NCBI GenBank assembly: GCA_036558265.1
Contig: DATBFY010000542.1
Location: 1-6,907 of the forward strand
DNA from: RYN-433 sp036558265
Lineage (GTDB): Bacteria; Planctomycetota; Phycisphaerae; Tepidisphaerales; Tepidisphaeraceae
Reading direction: 5' to 3'
Length of the DNA: 6,907 nucleotides
Shown: positions 6,573-6,907 of the stretch, piece by piece
How the letters are laid out: each line of letters starts with the position of its first letter
Numbering within the stretch: position 1 is the first letter of the stretch
The notes under the pieces: generated by a model
What the model saw: the letters and a program-made list of their open reading frames with translations, nothing else
The model's database searches: none
Told to the model about the DNA's origin: nothing
Translations under genes and position numbers: made by a program

Positions 6573-6907
6573 ATGTCCCATCTCACAACGATCCTGCTGC
6601 TCACGCTCATCGCCCCCATGACGCTGGCCGCCGAATACCGCGCCACCTCCGCCGCCGATATCGCCAAGCTCTCCCCCAGCCTCAAGCCCGGCGACACCGT
6701 CGTCCTCGCCGACGGCCCCTGGAACGATCAAGCCATCGTCTTTCGCGCCACCGGCGCCGCCGATCAACCCATTACGCTGCGCGCCCAGACCCCCGGCAAG
6801 GTCATCCTCTCCGGCAATTCCTCGCTTCTGGTCGAGGGCAAGCACCTGGTCGTCAGCGGCCTCTATTTCAAGGACGCCACCGCCACCGCCGACGCGATTC
6901 GGATCAA
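6573..6907 (+). CDS. PL6/chondroitinase-B-like polysaccharide lyase, N-terminal part
   Basis: The first 111 codons of a gene cut by the window end. Residues 1-20 (MSHLTTILLLTLIAPMTLAA) are a Sec signal peptide. The mature part starts EYRATSAADIAKL and continues with LKPGDTVVLADGPWNDQAIVF (37-57), QPITLRAQTPGKVILSGNSSL (65-85) and LVVSGLYFKD (92-101). This is the first coils of a right-handed beta-helix as seen in chondroitinase-B/PL6 lyases, which cleave uronic-acid glycans such as alginate or dermatan sulfate. The catalytic Lys/Arg and calcium ligands lie further downstream, so activity and substrate cannot be judged. GGAG (6561-6564) lies 8 nt before the ATG. The gene follows GH95 after 24 nt with no terminator, so it is probably in the same operon. 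A non-catalytic beta-helix protein is the main alternative. Codons are strikingly C-ending. Confidence 0.78.
   Translation, partial: MSHLTTILLLTLIAPMTLAAEYRATSAADIAKLSPSLKPGDTVVLADGPWNDQAIVFRATGAADQPITLRAQTPGKVILSGNSSLLVEGKHLVVSGLYFKDATATADAIRI

Noticed and set aside
5478..6845. Long open frame of 455 codons on the minus strand opposite GH95 and the lyase start
   Set aside because: It is the antisense of two strongly recognised genes, its composition is Arg/Gly/Ala/Glu-rich without family motifs, and long antisense frames are expected in GC-rich DNA.

Overview
The window is GC-rich and gene-dense, with all recognised genes on the + strand. The gene set suggests a planctomycete or a related member of the PVC group. 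The pointers are a beta-propeller protein whose mature N-terminus carries a DWPQWRGP motif, several secreted carbohydrate-active enzymes, and a Tat-exported sulfite oxidase with a small partner cytochrome. The taxonomic call is an inference from protein style and could be wrong (Verrucomicrobia or Acidobacteria are alternatives).

Left part (about 125-2989): a tightly packed three-gene unit. A Tat-exported molybdopterin sulfite oxidase/dehydrogenase (SorA-like) is followed after 25 nt by a mono-heme cytochrome c (SorB-like). Two nt later comes a secreted eight-repeat PQQ-like (BamB-type) beta-propeller. The first two genes would oxidise sulfite to sulfate outside the cytoplasm and pass the electrons to haem. 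The propeller's part in this is unknown. A few codons of an upstream reading frame may end at position 47.

Right part (about 3047-6907): a second co-directional run of exported glycan-degrading enzymes. A clan GH-A TIM-barrel glycoside hydrolase (GH5-like) is followed after 19 nt by a complete GH95 alpha-L-fucosidase/galactosidase. After 24 nt comes the first 111 codons of a PL6/chondroitinase-B-like polysaccharide lyase, cut by the window end. This looks like part of a polysaccharide degradation locus. GH95 plus PL6 is compatible with brown-algal material (fucose-containing glycan plus alginate), but no sulfatase, transporter or regulator is visible to confirm a substrate.

The 57-nt gap between the two groups holds a weak terminator-like hairpin and a possible promoter that would give an almost leaderless transcript. 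I found no RNA gene, CRISPR array, insertion sequence or phage element, and no convincing undescribed system. The most useful leads are the sulfite dehydrogenase/propeller gene set, the GH/GH95/PL6 cluster, and a codon-aligned 21-nt palindrome inside the cytochrome gene.
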